This document shows, piece by piece, positions 1 to 8,164 of a stretch of 64,000 nt of DNA. The translations under genes were made by a program, and so were the position numbers. The notes beneath the pieces were generated by a model. The model saw only the letters and a list, made by a program, of their open reading frames with translations, made no database searches and had not been told where the DNA came from. The stretch comes from Deltaproteobacteria bacterium (lineage in GTDB: Bacteria; Desulfobacterota; Binatia; UBA9968). The stretch is taken from the NCBI GenBank assembly GCA_016874755.1, contig VGTH01000015.1, forward strand, positions 1 through 64,000. The letters run 5' to 3'. Each line of letters opens with the position of its first letter. Within the stretch, counting starts at the first letter, position 1.

Positions 1-219
1 CCGCCCGCAACGCCAGCGGACCGCGCCGCGGCTTTGGAAGCGGGATTCGCGCGTGTATTCAAAGACAAAGAATTTCTCGCCGATGCCGACAAGGCGCGGC
101 TCGATATCGATCCGCTGATCGGCAATCAGATCACCAAGCTGGTCACTGAGTTCCTCGGCATGCCGAGCGATGTGAAAAACAAGCTGCAAACGGTGCTGAA
201 ATCGCCGGTAAAAAAATAA
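1..219 (+). CDS. TctC-type (tripartite tricarboxylate family) solute-binding protein, C-terminal fragment
   Basis: The reading frame is open from base 1 and ends at TAA 217-219, so only the last 72 codons are visible and the start lies outside the window. The start of the fragment (PPATPADR) and its tail (LDIDPLIG) match the C-terminal region of the two complete TctC-like proteins in this window (37690-38718 and 62112-63140), which read PPGTPKDR and LDIDPITG or similar. The family consists of periplasmic binding proteins for carboxylates. No TctA or TctB membrane gene is visible. It ends 30 bases before the next gene, which has its own strong ribosome site. Confidence 0.8.
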   Translation, partial: PPATPADRAAALEAGFARVFKDKEFLADADKARLDIDPLIGNQITKLVTEFLGMPSDVKNKLQTVLKSPVKK

Positions 220-248
220 CCAACTCAAGCCGAGAAGGAGGAATTGCT

Positions 249-1256
249 ATGTTATCCAGGTTCGCCAAGGTCCTCATGCTTTTGACCGCGGGACTGATCC
301 CGACGTTTGGGTGGGCGCAGAGTGAGTCCATCGACGAGCTCTACAAAAAAGCCCTCAAAGAAGGCGGCGTGCTCAATTGCTATTGCTCGCTGGCCCAGAT
401 CAACGCCCAAATAATCTATCCGTTGTTCGAGAAGCGATTCCCCGGCATCAAGATCAACCATGTCGATGCCACCTCCGACAAGCTCGCGGCACGGGTTATT
501 GCCGAGGCGCGCGGCGGCAAGGTCATCGCCGATGTCGTCGAGTTCGGCCTCGAAGACATCAACAAGATTCATGAGCAGGGGCTACTGCTCGACAAAGCGC
601 CGCCCGAGGCGGCGGCCTACCCGGCCAACCTCCAGGGGAGCTACTGGGCGGCCAACAACTTGATTTTCTTTGTCGGCGCCTGGAACACCGACAAGGTGAA
701 GAAGGACGAAGAACCAAAGTTCTTCGAGGATTTCGCCGACCCGCGCTGGAAGGGACGGCTGATCGCCGAGCCGCGCGATTATGAGATTCTGATCGGCTTG
801 ACGCATAAACATAAAAGCTTCGACAAGGCGCGCGAGATCTTGACGCGGATCGCCGCCAATACCGTGGAGTTCCATCGCGGTCACTCGCAACTGGCCGAGT
901 TGCTGGTGGCGGGCCAGGCGGCGGCCTGCTTTACCTGCTACTCGCACCATTTTCCGGCGCGTAAAAGGAAGGGTGCCCCGGTGGATTACATGTTGTCCGA
1001 AGGCGCCGCGGGCATCATCGCCGTATCCGTGCTGAAGTCGGCACCCAACCCCAACACCGCTTGGCTGTTCAGCCGCTGGGCGGCGTCGGAGGAGGGCCAG
1101 AGAGTCTATTCCCAGGGCGGCCGGACGCCGGCACATCCGAAGATCGAGCCCAAAGAAAACATCCGGCCCAAAGCGCTCTACCCGGTGGGGGTTGAAGATC
1201 TCAAGCAGTGGGCCAAGTATGAAAAGGCGTGGAAGGAAGTCTTCCGCTTGCGCTAG
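249..1256 (+). CDS. Fe3+-type ABC transporter solute-binding protein, paralogue 1
   Basis: A 335-residue secreted binding protein. The signal peptide covers about residues 1-23 (cleavage near GWA-Q). AGGAGG at 236-241 lies seven bases before the ATG and fixes the start. The body resembles extracellular family-1 iron or thiamine-type binding proteins (KRFPGIKINHVDATSDKL, FEDFADPRWKGRL). It is the first of three tandem paralogues upstream of a fused permease and an ATPase, so it probably feeds that importer. All three share a Cys-x2-Cys-Tyr-x-His-His motif, here C227, C230, H233 and H234, which is not a feature I know from FbpA-type proteins. This copy also has two Cys near residues 38-40. The substrate is unknown; metal, metal chelate or an organic anion are all possible. 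Confidence 0.85.
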   Translation: MLSRFAKVLMLLTAGLIPTFGWAQSESIDELYKKALKEGGVLNCYCSLAQINAQIIYPLFEKRFPGIKINHVDATSDKLAARVIAEARGGKVIADVVEFGLEDINKIHEQGLLLDKAPPEAAAYPANLQGSYWAANNLIFFVGAWNTDKVKKDEEPKFFEDFADPRWKGRLIAEPRDYEILIGLTHKHKSFDKAREILTRIAANTVEFHRGHSQLAELLVAGQAAACFTCYSHHFPARKRKGAPVDYMLSEGAAGIIAVSVLKSAPNPNTAWLFSRWAASEEGQRVYSQGGRTPAHPKIEPKENIRPKALYPVGVEDLKQWAKYEKAWKEVFRLR

Positions 1257-1294
1257 TTCCAGGCAGGACCTAAGTAAGACACGAGGAGGACCAG

Positions 1295-2296
1295 ATGAAA
1301 CTCTTCAGCGGACTATTAGTGTTGGCGGCGGCGCTCTCTCTTGCCGGCCCGGCGCGGGCGCAGTCGCTCGATGAGCTGCACAAGCTGGCGCTCAAGGAAG
1401 GCGGCGTGCTCAACTTCTACGCGACTTTGGCGCAGATCAACGCCCAGCGCATCCTGCCGGTGTTCGAGAAACGCTTTCCCGGCGTCAAGATCAACCATGT
1501 CGACGCCACGGCCGACAAGCTGGCGGCGCGGGCTATTACAGAGGCGCGCGGCGGCCGGGTGATCGCCGACTTTTTCCAAATGGCCTTGGAAAGTACGCTG
1601 CAAGTCATCGAGCAGAAACTCACGGTCGACTGGCTGCCGCCGGAGGCAGCGGCCTATCCGGCCCATTTCAAGGGCTCCAATTGGCTCGCCGCCGATCTGG
1701 TCATTATCATCGGCGCGTGGAACACTGGACTGGTGAGCAAGGCCGATGAGCCCAAGGTGTTCGAAGACTTCGCCGACCCGAAGTGGAAGGGCAAGCTCAT
1801 CGCCGAAGCCCGCGATGTCGAGCTTCTCATCGCGCTGTCGCGCCACAAGTTCAAAAGCGACGAGAAGGGTGTCGACTACCTGCGCCGGCTGGCGGCCAAC
1901 AATGTCGAGTTTCATAAGGGCCATTCCGAATTGGCGGAATATTTGACCGCTGGCCAAGCGGCGGCCTGCGCGACTTGCTACGCGCACCATTACCCGCCGC
2001 GGATCAAAAGAGGCGCGCCGCTGGGTTACATGCTCGGCGAGGGGATCGCGACGATCACGGCCAACGCGATCGCCAAGGATGCGCCCCATCCCAATACCGC
2101 CAAGCTATTTTACCGTTGGGCAGCGAGCGAAGAGGGACAAAGAGCTTTTGCCGAGGGCGGCCGCTTGCCGCCCCATCCGAAAATCGAACCGGTGGAAAAA
2201 ATTCGTCCGGCGGTGCTCTATCCCATCGGGCTGGAGGAAATCAAAGAATGGCGCCGTTATGAAAAGACCTGGAAGGAAATCTTCAAACTGCGCTGA
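1295..2296 (+). CDS. Fe3+-type ABC transporter solute-binding protein, paralogue 2
   Basis: A 333-residue secreted paralogue of the preceding protein, 38 bases downstream of it. The start is set by GAGGAGG just upstream of the ATG. The signal peptide ends near residue 23 (ARA-Q). It keeps the family blocks VNHVDAT-like, WNTGLV and FEDFADPKWKGKL, and the Cys-x2-Cys-Tyr-x-His-His motif at C225, C228, H231 and H232. It ends with the same KTWKEIFKLR tail seen in the third copy. Tandem copies beside one permease/ATPase pair suggest several binding proteins that widen or tune the substrate range of one importer. Copy divergence looks moderate, so this is not a very recent duplication. Confidence 0.85.
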   Translation: MKLFSGLLVLAAALSLAGPARAQSLDELHKLALKEGGVLNFYATLAQINAQRILPVFEKRFPGVKINHVDATADKLAARAITEARGGRVIADFFQMALESTLQVIEQKLTVDWLPPEAAAYPAHFKGSNWLAADLVIIIGAWNTGLVSKADEPKVFEDFADPKWKGKLIAEARDVELLIALSRHKFKSDEKGVDYLRRLAANNVEFHKGHSELAEYLTAGQAAACATCYAHHYPPRIKRGAPLGYMLGEGIATITANAIAKDAPHPNTAKLFYRWAASEEGQRAFAEGGRLPPHPKIEPVEKIRPAVLYPIGLEEIKEWRRYEKTWKEIFKLR

Positions 2297-2374
2297 CACT
2301 GCTTGACTCCCGGATTTAAGCTGGTATCAACGTCTGACCGTAGTTTCGGACTTTGATTTAAGGGGGATTGCGAG

Positions 2375-3382
2375 ATGAATCGTTCGCTGATGGTTGGGGT
2401 GCTCTTGTTGTTAGGGTGGTTTACCGTGGCCGGCCAGGGCCAGGCCCAATCGCTCGACGAACTGCACAAGCTGGCGCTCAAGGAAGGCGGCACGCTCAAT
2501 TTCTACGCGACTCTCGCCCAGATCAACGCTGAAATTATTCTGCCGATTTTCGAAAAACGCTTCCCAGGCATTAAAGTGAACCATGTCGACGCGACCTCCG
2601 ACAAATTGGTTGCCCGGGCGGTGAGTGAGGCGCGGGGTGGCAAGACGCTGGGCGATGTGTTTCAGGTACCGCTGGAAAACATCATCCAGCTCCAAGAGCA
2701 GGGTTTGATTCTCGATGTTGCCCTGCCGGAATCGTCGGCTTACCCTGACGGACTCAAGGGAGCGTTTTGGACCGCTTCTGACCTGCAGTATTTCGTGGCC
2801 GCATGGAACACGGGCTTGGTAAAAAAAGAAGAAGAACCGAAGAGTTTCGACGACTTTCTCCATGCCCGCTGGAAGGGCCGCTTGATCGCCGAGCCGCGCG
2901 ATCTGGAGATGCTGTTGGCGTTCGCCAAGTATCGCTTCAAGAGCGACGAGAAGGCGATCGACTACTGGCGCAAGATCGCCGCGCACAATGTTGAATTTCA
3001 CAAAGGCCACTCGCAATTGGCAGAACTCTTGGTTGCCGGCCAGGCCGCTGCCTGTTTGACCTGTTATTCGCACCACTATCCGCTGCGCATGAAAAAGGGC
3101 GCGCCGGTCAACATGATGCTGAGCGAAGGTGTCGCCTCGATCAACGGCACGGCGGTCTTCAAGAACGCGCCGCATCCGAATACGGCACTCTTGTTTGCGC
3201 GCTGGGTGGCGAGCGAAACGGGCCAAAAGGTGATGGCGCAGGGCGGGCGTAATCCGGCTCATCCGAAGGTGGACCCGATCGACAAGACCAAGACCGATAA
3301 GACTTACTTCATTACCGTGGCGGATTTGAAAGAATTTCCCAAGTACGAAAAAATCTGGAAAGAGATCTTCAAGCTGCGTTAA
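2375..3382 (+). CDS. Fe3+-type ABC transporter solute-binding protein, paralogue 3
   Basis: A 335-residue secreted protein and the third tandem copy. It starts at the ATG behind a G-rich weak ribosome site. The signal peptide ends near residue 24 (GQA-Q). The order of conserved blocks matches copies 1 and 2, with the Cys/His motif at C227, C230, H233 and H234 (ACLTCYSHH). It is 28 bases upstream of the permease gene on the same strand, which supports one operon of binding proteins, permease and ATPase. Functional assignment to iron rests only on family resemblance and is uncertain. Confidence 0.85.
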   Translation: MNRSLMVGVLLLLGWFTVAGQGQAQSLDELHKLALKEGGTLNFYATLAQINAEIILPIFEKRFPGIKVNHVDATSDKLVARAVSEARGGKTLGDVFQVPLENIIQLQEQGLILDVALPESSAYPDGLKGAFWTASDLQYFVAAWNTGLVKKEEEPKSFDDFLHARWKGRLIAEPRDLEMLLAFAKYRFKSDEKAIDYWRKIAAHNVEFHKGHSQLAELLVAGQAAACLTCYSHHYPLRMKKGAPVNMMLSEGVASINGTAVFKNAPHPNTALLFARWVASETGQKVMAQGGRNPAHPKVDPIDKTKTDKTYFITVADLKEFPKYEKIWKEIFKLR

Positions 3383-3410
3383 GATTCGGTAGGGACCCTA
3401 GGGGAGACTG

Positions 3411-5135
3411 ATGTCGACGATCGCGATACCCAAGACCGCTAAAGAACGCAGCGGTTTCGACCCGGCTCTCCTCGTACCGGTCGTCGGCGCCGGCGTATTG
3501 ATCTACCTCGCTGTCCTGCCGCTGTTCATGCTTTTCCTGGGCAGCTTCCAGGCCGAGGTCGCGCCGCGCGAGTTCGTCTACACCCTAAAGAACTATCAAA
3601 ACGCCTACGCCAGCGAGCATACCTACTCGACGTTCGTCAACTCGCTGATCTTTGCCACTGGTTCGTCGCTTCTGACCTTTTTCCTAGGAACGATGTTGGC
3701 ATGGTTGACCGAACGGACCAACACGCCGCTGAGCACCTTGTTTGTCCCCATCGCGGTGGTGCCGTTGATCTTGCCCGGCGTTTTGGAGTCCATCGCCTGG
3801 ATCTTTCTCCTGAGTCCGAAGTTTGGCTACGTAAACGTCTGGTTGATGAATATCTTCGGGCTCAGCTCGCCGCCATTCAATGTGTTTTCTCTGCCGGGCA
3901 TGATCTGGGTTCATTCAGTGGGCCAAGTGCCGCTGGCGTTCTTGATGATGACCGCTGCCTTCAAATCCATGGACCCGTCCCTCGAAGAGTCGGCGATGAT
4001 GTCCGGCGCCAACACCTGGCAGACGTTCAAGCGCGTGACGCTGCGCTTGCTTGCGCCCACTGCCGGGTCGGTGCTGCTGATTCTCTTTGTGCGCACCCTG
4101 GAGTCCTTCGAGACCCCGGCGCTGATCGGCATTCCGGCGCGCATCTACGTTTATACCAGCGAAATTTTCCTAGCCTTCAACGAGTACCCACCCGACTACG
4201 GCCGTGGCGGCGCGTTGGCGGTGGGGCTGTTGATCTTGAGCGCAATCGGCGTGTGGCTCTACACCCGTGCCACCAAAGAGGGCAAGAAATTTCAGACCGT
4301 CACCGGTAAAGCGTTTCGCCCTCGGCAGTTTGACCTGGGACCGTGGAAGTGGGTGGGGTTTGCGTTTCTGATGGTCTATTTCCTATTCGTCGTGCTGCTA
4401 CCGTTTTTGGTCCTGTTTTGGGCGTCCTTCCTGCCGTTTTTTGCCAAGCCGAGTTGGGACGCTCTCAGTAAGCTCAGCTTGGACAACTATCGTTACTTGG
4501 GAACCTTTAGGCCGTTCTGGCAGGCGATGCAAAACAGCATCCTGCTGGCGACTTTGACCGCCACCGTGGCGATGGTGCTGACCTCGCTGGTGGCGTGGAT
4601 CGTGTACAAGAGCAAGCTGCGCGGCGCTTGGGTTCTCGACTTCCTCGCCTTTGTGCCGATCACGATTCCGGGCATCGTCATGGGCATGTCGCTGATCTTG
4701 CTCTACGTCGCCTTCCCGATTCCGATTTACGGCACGATCTGGGTTCTGCTGATCGCCTACGTGACGCGCTTCATTCCCTACGGCATGAGAGCCTCCTCAG
4801 GGTCGATTCTCCAGATTCATAGCGAATTGGAAGAAGCCGCCGCCGCTTCCGGTGCCTCCTGGTGGGAAACGTTCAAGCGCGTGACGCTGCCGCTCCTGCG
4901 CCCTGGCTTTGTGGCTGGCTGGATCTACATCTGTATCGTTTCGTTCAGAGAATTTTCCACTTCGGTGCTGCTTGCCACGGGTGAGAGCCGGGTGCTATCT
5001 ATTTTGCTCTTTACGATGTTTGAGCAGGGCCAAGTGACCATCGTTGCCGCCATCGGTATTTTAATGATCGTGACGCTGCTGGCCGTGGTCGGAATTTTTT
5101 ATAAGTTAACCGGGCGGGTAGGGATACAAACCTGA
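3411..5135 (+). CDS. Fused ABC transporter permease (FbpB/ThiP-like, two permease domains)
   Basis: A 574-residue inner-membrane protein with about 12 hydrophobic segments. It is a tandem fusion of two binding-protein-dependent transport domains. The two EAA loops that contact the ATPase are visible near residues 191-216 (EESAMMSGA then FKRVTLRLL) and 472-497 (LEEAAAASGA then FKRVTLPLL). This fused form is typical of iron and thiamine importers. The ATG follows GGGGAG. It is the only ABC importer permease found in the window, and it lies between the three binding proteins and their ATPase. Confidence 0.93.
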   Translation: MSTIAIPKTAKERSGFDPALLVPVVGAGVLIYLAVLPLFMLFLGSFQAEVAPREFVYTLKNYQNAYASEHTYSTFVNSLIFATGSSLLTFFLGTMLAWLTERTNTPLSTLFVPIAVVPLILPGVLESIAWIFLLSPKFGYVNVWLMNIFGLSSPPFNVFSLPGMIWVHSVGQVPLAFLMMTAAFKSMDPSLEESAMMSGANTWQTFKRVTLRLLAPTAGSVLLILFVRTLESFETPALIGIPARIYVYTSEIFLAFNEYPPDYGRGGALAVGLLILSAIGVWLYTRATKEGKKFQTVTGKAFRPRQFDLGPWKWVGFAFLMVYFLFVVLLPFLVLFWASFLPFFAKPSWDALSKLSLDNYRYLGTFRPFWQAMQNSILLATLTATVAMVLTSLVAWIVYKSKLRGAWVLDFLAFVPITIPGIVMGMSLILLYVAFPIPIYGTIWVLLIAYVTRFIPYGMRASSGSILQIHSELEEAAAASGASWWETFKRVTLPLLRPGFVAGWIYICIVSFREFSTSVLLATGESRVLSILLFTMFEQGQVTIVAAIGILMIVTLLAVVGIFYKLTGRVGIQT

Positions 5136-5140
5136 TGAGA

Positions 5141-5202
5141 GTTCCGTGTTGCGGGTTTTGGGTTTCGGGTTGGCTCGAAACTCGAAACTCTGAACACGAA
5201 AC
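5141..5202. repeat. Imperfect inverted repeat between permease and ATPase genes
   Basis: The left arm starts GTTCCGTGTTGCGGG and the right arm, read as complement, starts GTTTCGTGTTCAGAG. Both continue with GTTTCG-rich units, giving a long imperfect hairpin in a 5'-GAAACTCGAAACTC-like low-complexity sequence. It resembles the other intergenic hairpins of this window. Confidence 0.6.
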
Positions 5203-5216
5203 TGAAGGAATCTTCC

Positions 5217-6317
5217 GTGATCGAAGTTAAGTCGCTCACTAAAATTTACGAAGATGGCTCCAGCGCCGGTGTGAAGGCGGTCAGCGAAGTTTCGTTCACC
5301 GTCGAAGAAGGTCGCTTCTATACCCTGCTCGGCCCTTCGGGGTGCGGCAAAACCACGACTCTGCGCTGCATTGCCGGCCTGGAAAAAGCCAATGGCGGCG
5401 AGATCCTGGTGGCTGGCCAGAAGGTCTACTCGGGGGAAAATAATACCTACGTGCCGGCATACCGCCGGCCCATTGGCATGGTGTTTCAGAGCTATGCGAT
5501 CTGGCCGCATCTGACGGTTTTTGAAAACGTCGCTTTTCCGCTGCGGGTCGGTAAACAAAAGGTTGCCAGTGCCGAGATCAAGAAAAAAGTTTCGACCGCC
5601 CTGGAGCAAGTGGAGCTGGGCGGCTACGAAGAACGCATGGCAACGCAACTCTCCGGCGGCCAACAGCAGCGCCTCGCCCTGGCCCGCGCGTTGGTGCGCG
5701 AGCCCCAGGTTTTGCTGCTCGACGAGCCCCTGAGTAACCTTGACGCCAAGCTGCGCGAGCGCATGCGCTTTGAGCTGCGCGAGCTGCAGCGCCGCCTGCG
5801 CATTACAACCCTGTATGTGACCCATGATCAGATCGAAGCCTTGTCCATGTCAAACGTGATTGCCGTGATGAATACCGGTGTGATCGTCCAGGAGGGCGCG
5901 CCGCGCGATGTCTACATGGCGCCGAAGAGCAAGTTCGTCGCCAATTTTATTGGCTCCACCAATCAATTGACCGGACAGGTCAAGTCTTTGGAAAACGACG
6001 GTCGGGGCAGGGTGAGCACCGACGACGGTGAGCTCGACTGTGGTGTGCTGCAAGGGCTCAAACCTGGCAATAAGGTCGTTGTAGTCGTTCGTCCCGAGAG
6101 CGTCAATCTGCATCTAAAAAAACCGGCCAACGCCGACAACGTGCTCGAAGCCAAGATCGGCGCCGCGATGTTTCTCGGCGAGTATCTTGACTGCACCGTG
6201 GAGCTTGGCAAAAACGTGTTGCAAACCCATCAGCGCCACTCGCTTGAAGTCCGGCGCGGCGACCCAGTGTGGGTCGAATTGCCCGCCGGCGAATGCATGG
6301 CTCTGCCAGCCGAATAA
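5217..6317 (+). CDS. ABC transporter ATP-binding protein (FbpC/PotA-like)
   Basis: A 366-residue ATPase starting at GTG. The Walker A motif GPSGCGKTT is at about residues 39-47, the LSGGQQQR signature near 144, Walker B VLLLDEP near 162, and the H-loop YVTHDQ near 200. A C-terminal TOBE-like regulatory domain follows (residues about 240-366; VVVRPESVNL). It energises the fused permease encoded just upstream. The 81-base gap between the two genes holds an imperfect inverted repeat (5141-5202), so expression of the ATPase may differ from that of the upstream genes. Confidence 0.93.
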   Translation: MIEVKSLTKIYEDGSSAGVKAVSEVSFTVEEGRFYTLLGPSGCGKTTTLRCIAGLEKANGGEILVAGQKVYSGENNTYVPAYRRPIGMVFQSYAIWPHLTVFENVAFPLRVGKQKVASAEIKKKVSTALEQVELGGYEERMATQLSGGQQQRLALARALVREPQVLLLDEPLSNLDAKLRERMRFELRELQRRLRITTLYVTHDQIEALSMSNVIAVMNTGVIVQEGAPRDVYMAPKSKFVANFIGSTNQLTGQVKSLENDGRGRVSTDDGELDCGVLQGLKPGNKVVVVVRPESVNLHLKKPANADNVLEAKIGAAMFLGEYLDCTVELGKNVLQTHQRHSLEVRRGDPVWVELPAGECMALPAE

Positions 6318-6426
6318 CCAACGAGAATCGGGATATTTCTTCCTGCCTTCAAATCCGATCGGTCGACGGTTAGTGTTTCAATCAGAGGGGCGCGGCCTTC
6401 GGCTGCACCAATGGAGGTCTCTACCA

Positions 6427-7413
6427 ATGGTCAAAAGCGTCATCGTGGCGGTATTGTTGGCGTGCAACGCTGGCGCGTTGGCACAGGCTCAGGAGCGCTT
6501 GAAGATCGCCTACAGCTCGGCCGATTCGACCAACGTCATTTGGTACACGGCCCTGGAGGCAGGCTTTTATAAAAAGCATGGCCTGGATGTCGAGCTTATT
6601 TTTATTCCAACTTCGACGACCACGGTGTCCAGCGTGGTTGCAGGCGATATCCAGGTTGCCAACGTTTCGGGCGGTGTGGTTGCCAGTGCCAACGTAGGCG
6701 GCGCCAATCTAGTGCTCACCGCTTGCTATATCAACACGCTGCCCTACGAGCTGGTGGTGCATGAATCGATCAAATCAGCTGAGGAGCTGCGCGGCAAGAG
6801 CGTCGGCATCAGCCGCGTAGGGAGCGCGTCGGATGTTGCGGCGCGGGTGCTGATCCGAGGTCTAGGCTTGGAGCCGGTTAAAGAGGTGCCGATTCTCCAA
6901 GTCGGCGGCGCTTCGGAGCGCGCGGCGGCATTTCGCACCGGCCGCATCGTTGGCTTTCCTTCTCCTCCCGCAATTATTCATCTCGCCAAGGGCATGCCCC
7001 ATCGCATTTTGATCAGCACCGCTGACTTTCAGAAGCGCTTTGAGTTTCCGTTTATTTGCTCGTTGACGCAGAAGAGTTTTCTGACCAACCGGCGCGACAC
7101 GATCCGCAGAGTCACGATGTCGCTGATCGAAGCGACCCATTTCCTCAAGACGCGCAAGGAAGAGACCAAGAAATATATCGCCAAGTACGCGCGGCAGGAC
7201 AACCCGCAGTTTCTCGAGGCAGCGTACAACGCCATGATCAAGCTGCATGACCGAGTGCCGCTGGTGACTCGCGAAGGCGTGGAGGTTCAAATCAAAGATG
7301 CGTTGAGCCGCAAGCCCGGGCTGACCATGCGCTTCGAAGAACTGGCCGATGACAGCCTGGTGCGTGAGCTCGACAAGAGCGGCTTTATCGACAAGGTTTA
7401 CAGCCAGAAATGA
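6427..7413 (+). CDS. NMT1/THI5-like (NitT/TauT family) solute-binding protein
   Basis: A 328-residue secreted protein. The ATG at 6427 is chosen because it opens a signal peptide (about residues 1-21, ALAQAQ) and has GGAGG about 10 bases upstream; the open frame extends further 5' inside the ATPase gene but carries no export signal there. Family blocks include LKIAYSS, a GFYKKHGLDVEL motif and ELRGKSVGISR. The C-terminus (RELDKSGFIDKVY) is shared with three other binding proteins of this window. No permease or ATPase of the SsuBC type is nearby. The substrate is unknown; the family takes up thiamine precursors, sulfonates, nitrate or aromatic acids. Confidence 0.85.
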   Translation: MVKSVIVAVLLACNAGALAQAQERLKIAYSSADSTNVIWYTALEAGFYKKHGLDVELIFIPTSTTTVSSVVAGDIQVANVSGGVVASANVGGANLVLTACYINTLPYELVVHESIKSAEELRGKSVGISRVGSASDVAARVLIRGLGLEPVKEVPILQVGGASERAAAFRTGRIVGFPSPPAIIHLAKGMPHRILISTADFQKRFEFPFICSLTQKSFLTNRRDTIRRVTMSLIEATHFLKTRKEETKKYIAKYARQDNPQFLEAAYNAMIKLHDRVPLVTREGVEVQIKDALSRKPGLTMRFEELADDSLVRELDKSGFIDKVYSQK

Positions 7414-7516
7414 TCTTTACTAGTACGGCGCGTAGAATCTCCCCGTATCCCTCTTTTGCAAAGGGAAAAGTTTATCCCGGTTGTTCCCTGCTTTATTGCG
7501 AAAGCGAGCGAGAGTT

Positions 7517-7537
7517 CCCCTCTTTGGAAAAGAGGGG
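7517..7537. repeat. Perfect 9-bp stem hairpin
   Basis: CCCCTCTTT and AAAGAGGGG are separated by three bases, in a 160-base gap that also holds the looser unit CCCTCTTTTGCAAAGGG (from about 7445). It could act as a terminator for the upstream binding protein, but there is no T-run. Similar CCCTCTTT hairpins are common intergenic repeats in environmental bacteria. Confidence 0.6.
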
Positions 7538-7573
7538 TAGGGGAGATTTAGGGCGGTTGCGGTGGGGCGATTC

Positions 7574-8164
7574 ATGATTGTTGCTGTGGTTCTTTCCGCT
7601 GGTGAGTCGAGCCGCATGGGGCGCCCCAAGGCATTGCTGCCGATCGAGGGCCAGACCTTTATTGACAAAATCGTTAGCGCGTTAAAAGACAGTGGCATCG
7701 AGCGCGTCGTCGTTGTGTTGGGCTTCAACGCCGCGGAGATGCGCCGCAGGATCGAACATCTACCGGTGGAAATTGTCGTCAATCCCGACTACAAACAGGG
7801 GCAGCTTTCGTCGTTGCAAACGGCGATTCGCGATTTGCAGGCGACGCCGGATTGCGACGGCATGCTGGTCCATCTCGTCGATCATCCCTACATCGACGCA
7901 AGGCTCGTGCGCGTGATGTTGCAACGATTTGCCGAATCGCGCGCGCCGATCGTCGTGCCGATCCATCAGGGCAAGCGCGGGCACCCGGTGATTTTTTCGC
8001 GCGCGCTTTTTCAAGAACTGCTGAACGCGCCAATGGATCAAGGAGCCAAGGCGGTGGTGAATGCACACCGCGCTGAAACTTTCGAAATCGACACGGATGA
8101 CGTCGGCATTACCCTCGATATCGACACGCCGGAGCTCTACCGGCAGCATGTGAAAGGTGAGTAA
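7574..8164 (+). CDS. MobA/MocA-like nucleotidyltransferase
   Basis: A 196-residue cytoplasmic NTP-transferase-fold protein. The nucleotide-binding signature LSAGESSRMGRPKALLP sits near the N-terminus, and the metal-site block LVHLVDHPYID is in mid-protein. This pattern fits MocA-type molybdenum cofactor cytidylyltransferases, which make the MCD cofactor of xanthine-dehydrogenase-family enzymes; two such enzymes are encoded in this window. Start: the ATG at 7574 is preferred over a GTG four codons earlier. The stop codon is immediately followed by the ATG of the next gene, so the two are probably co-translated. MobA (GTP) or another sugar-type transferase is an alternative. Confidence 0.8.
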   Translation: MIVAVVLSAGESSRMGRPKALLPIEGQTFIDKIVSALKDSGIERVVVVLGFNAAEMRRRIEHLPVEIVVNPDYKQGQLSSLQTAIRDLQATPDCDGMLVHLVDHPYIDARLVRVMLQRFAESRAPIVVPIHQGKRGHPVIFSRALFQELLNAPMDQGAKAVVNAHRAETFEIDTDDVGITLDIDTPELYRQHVKGE

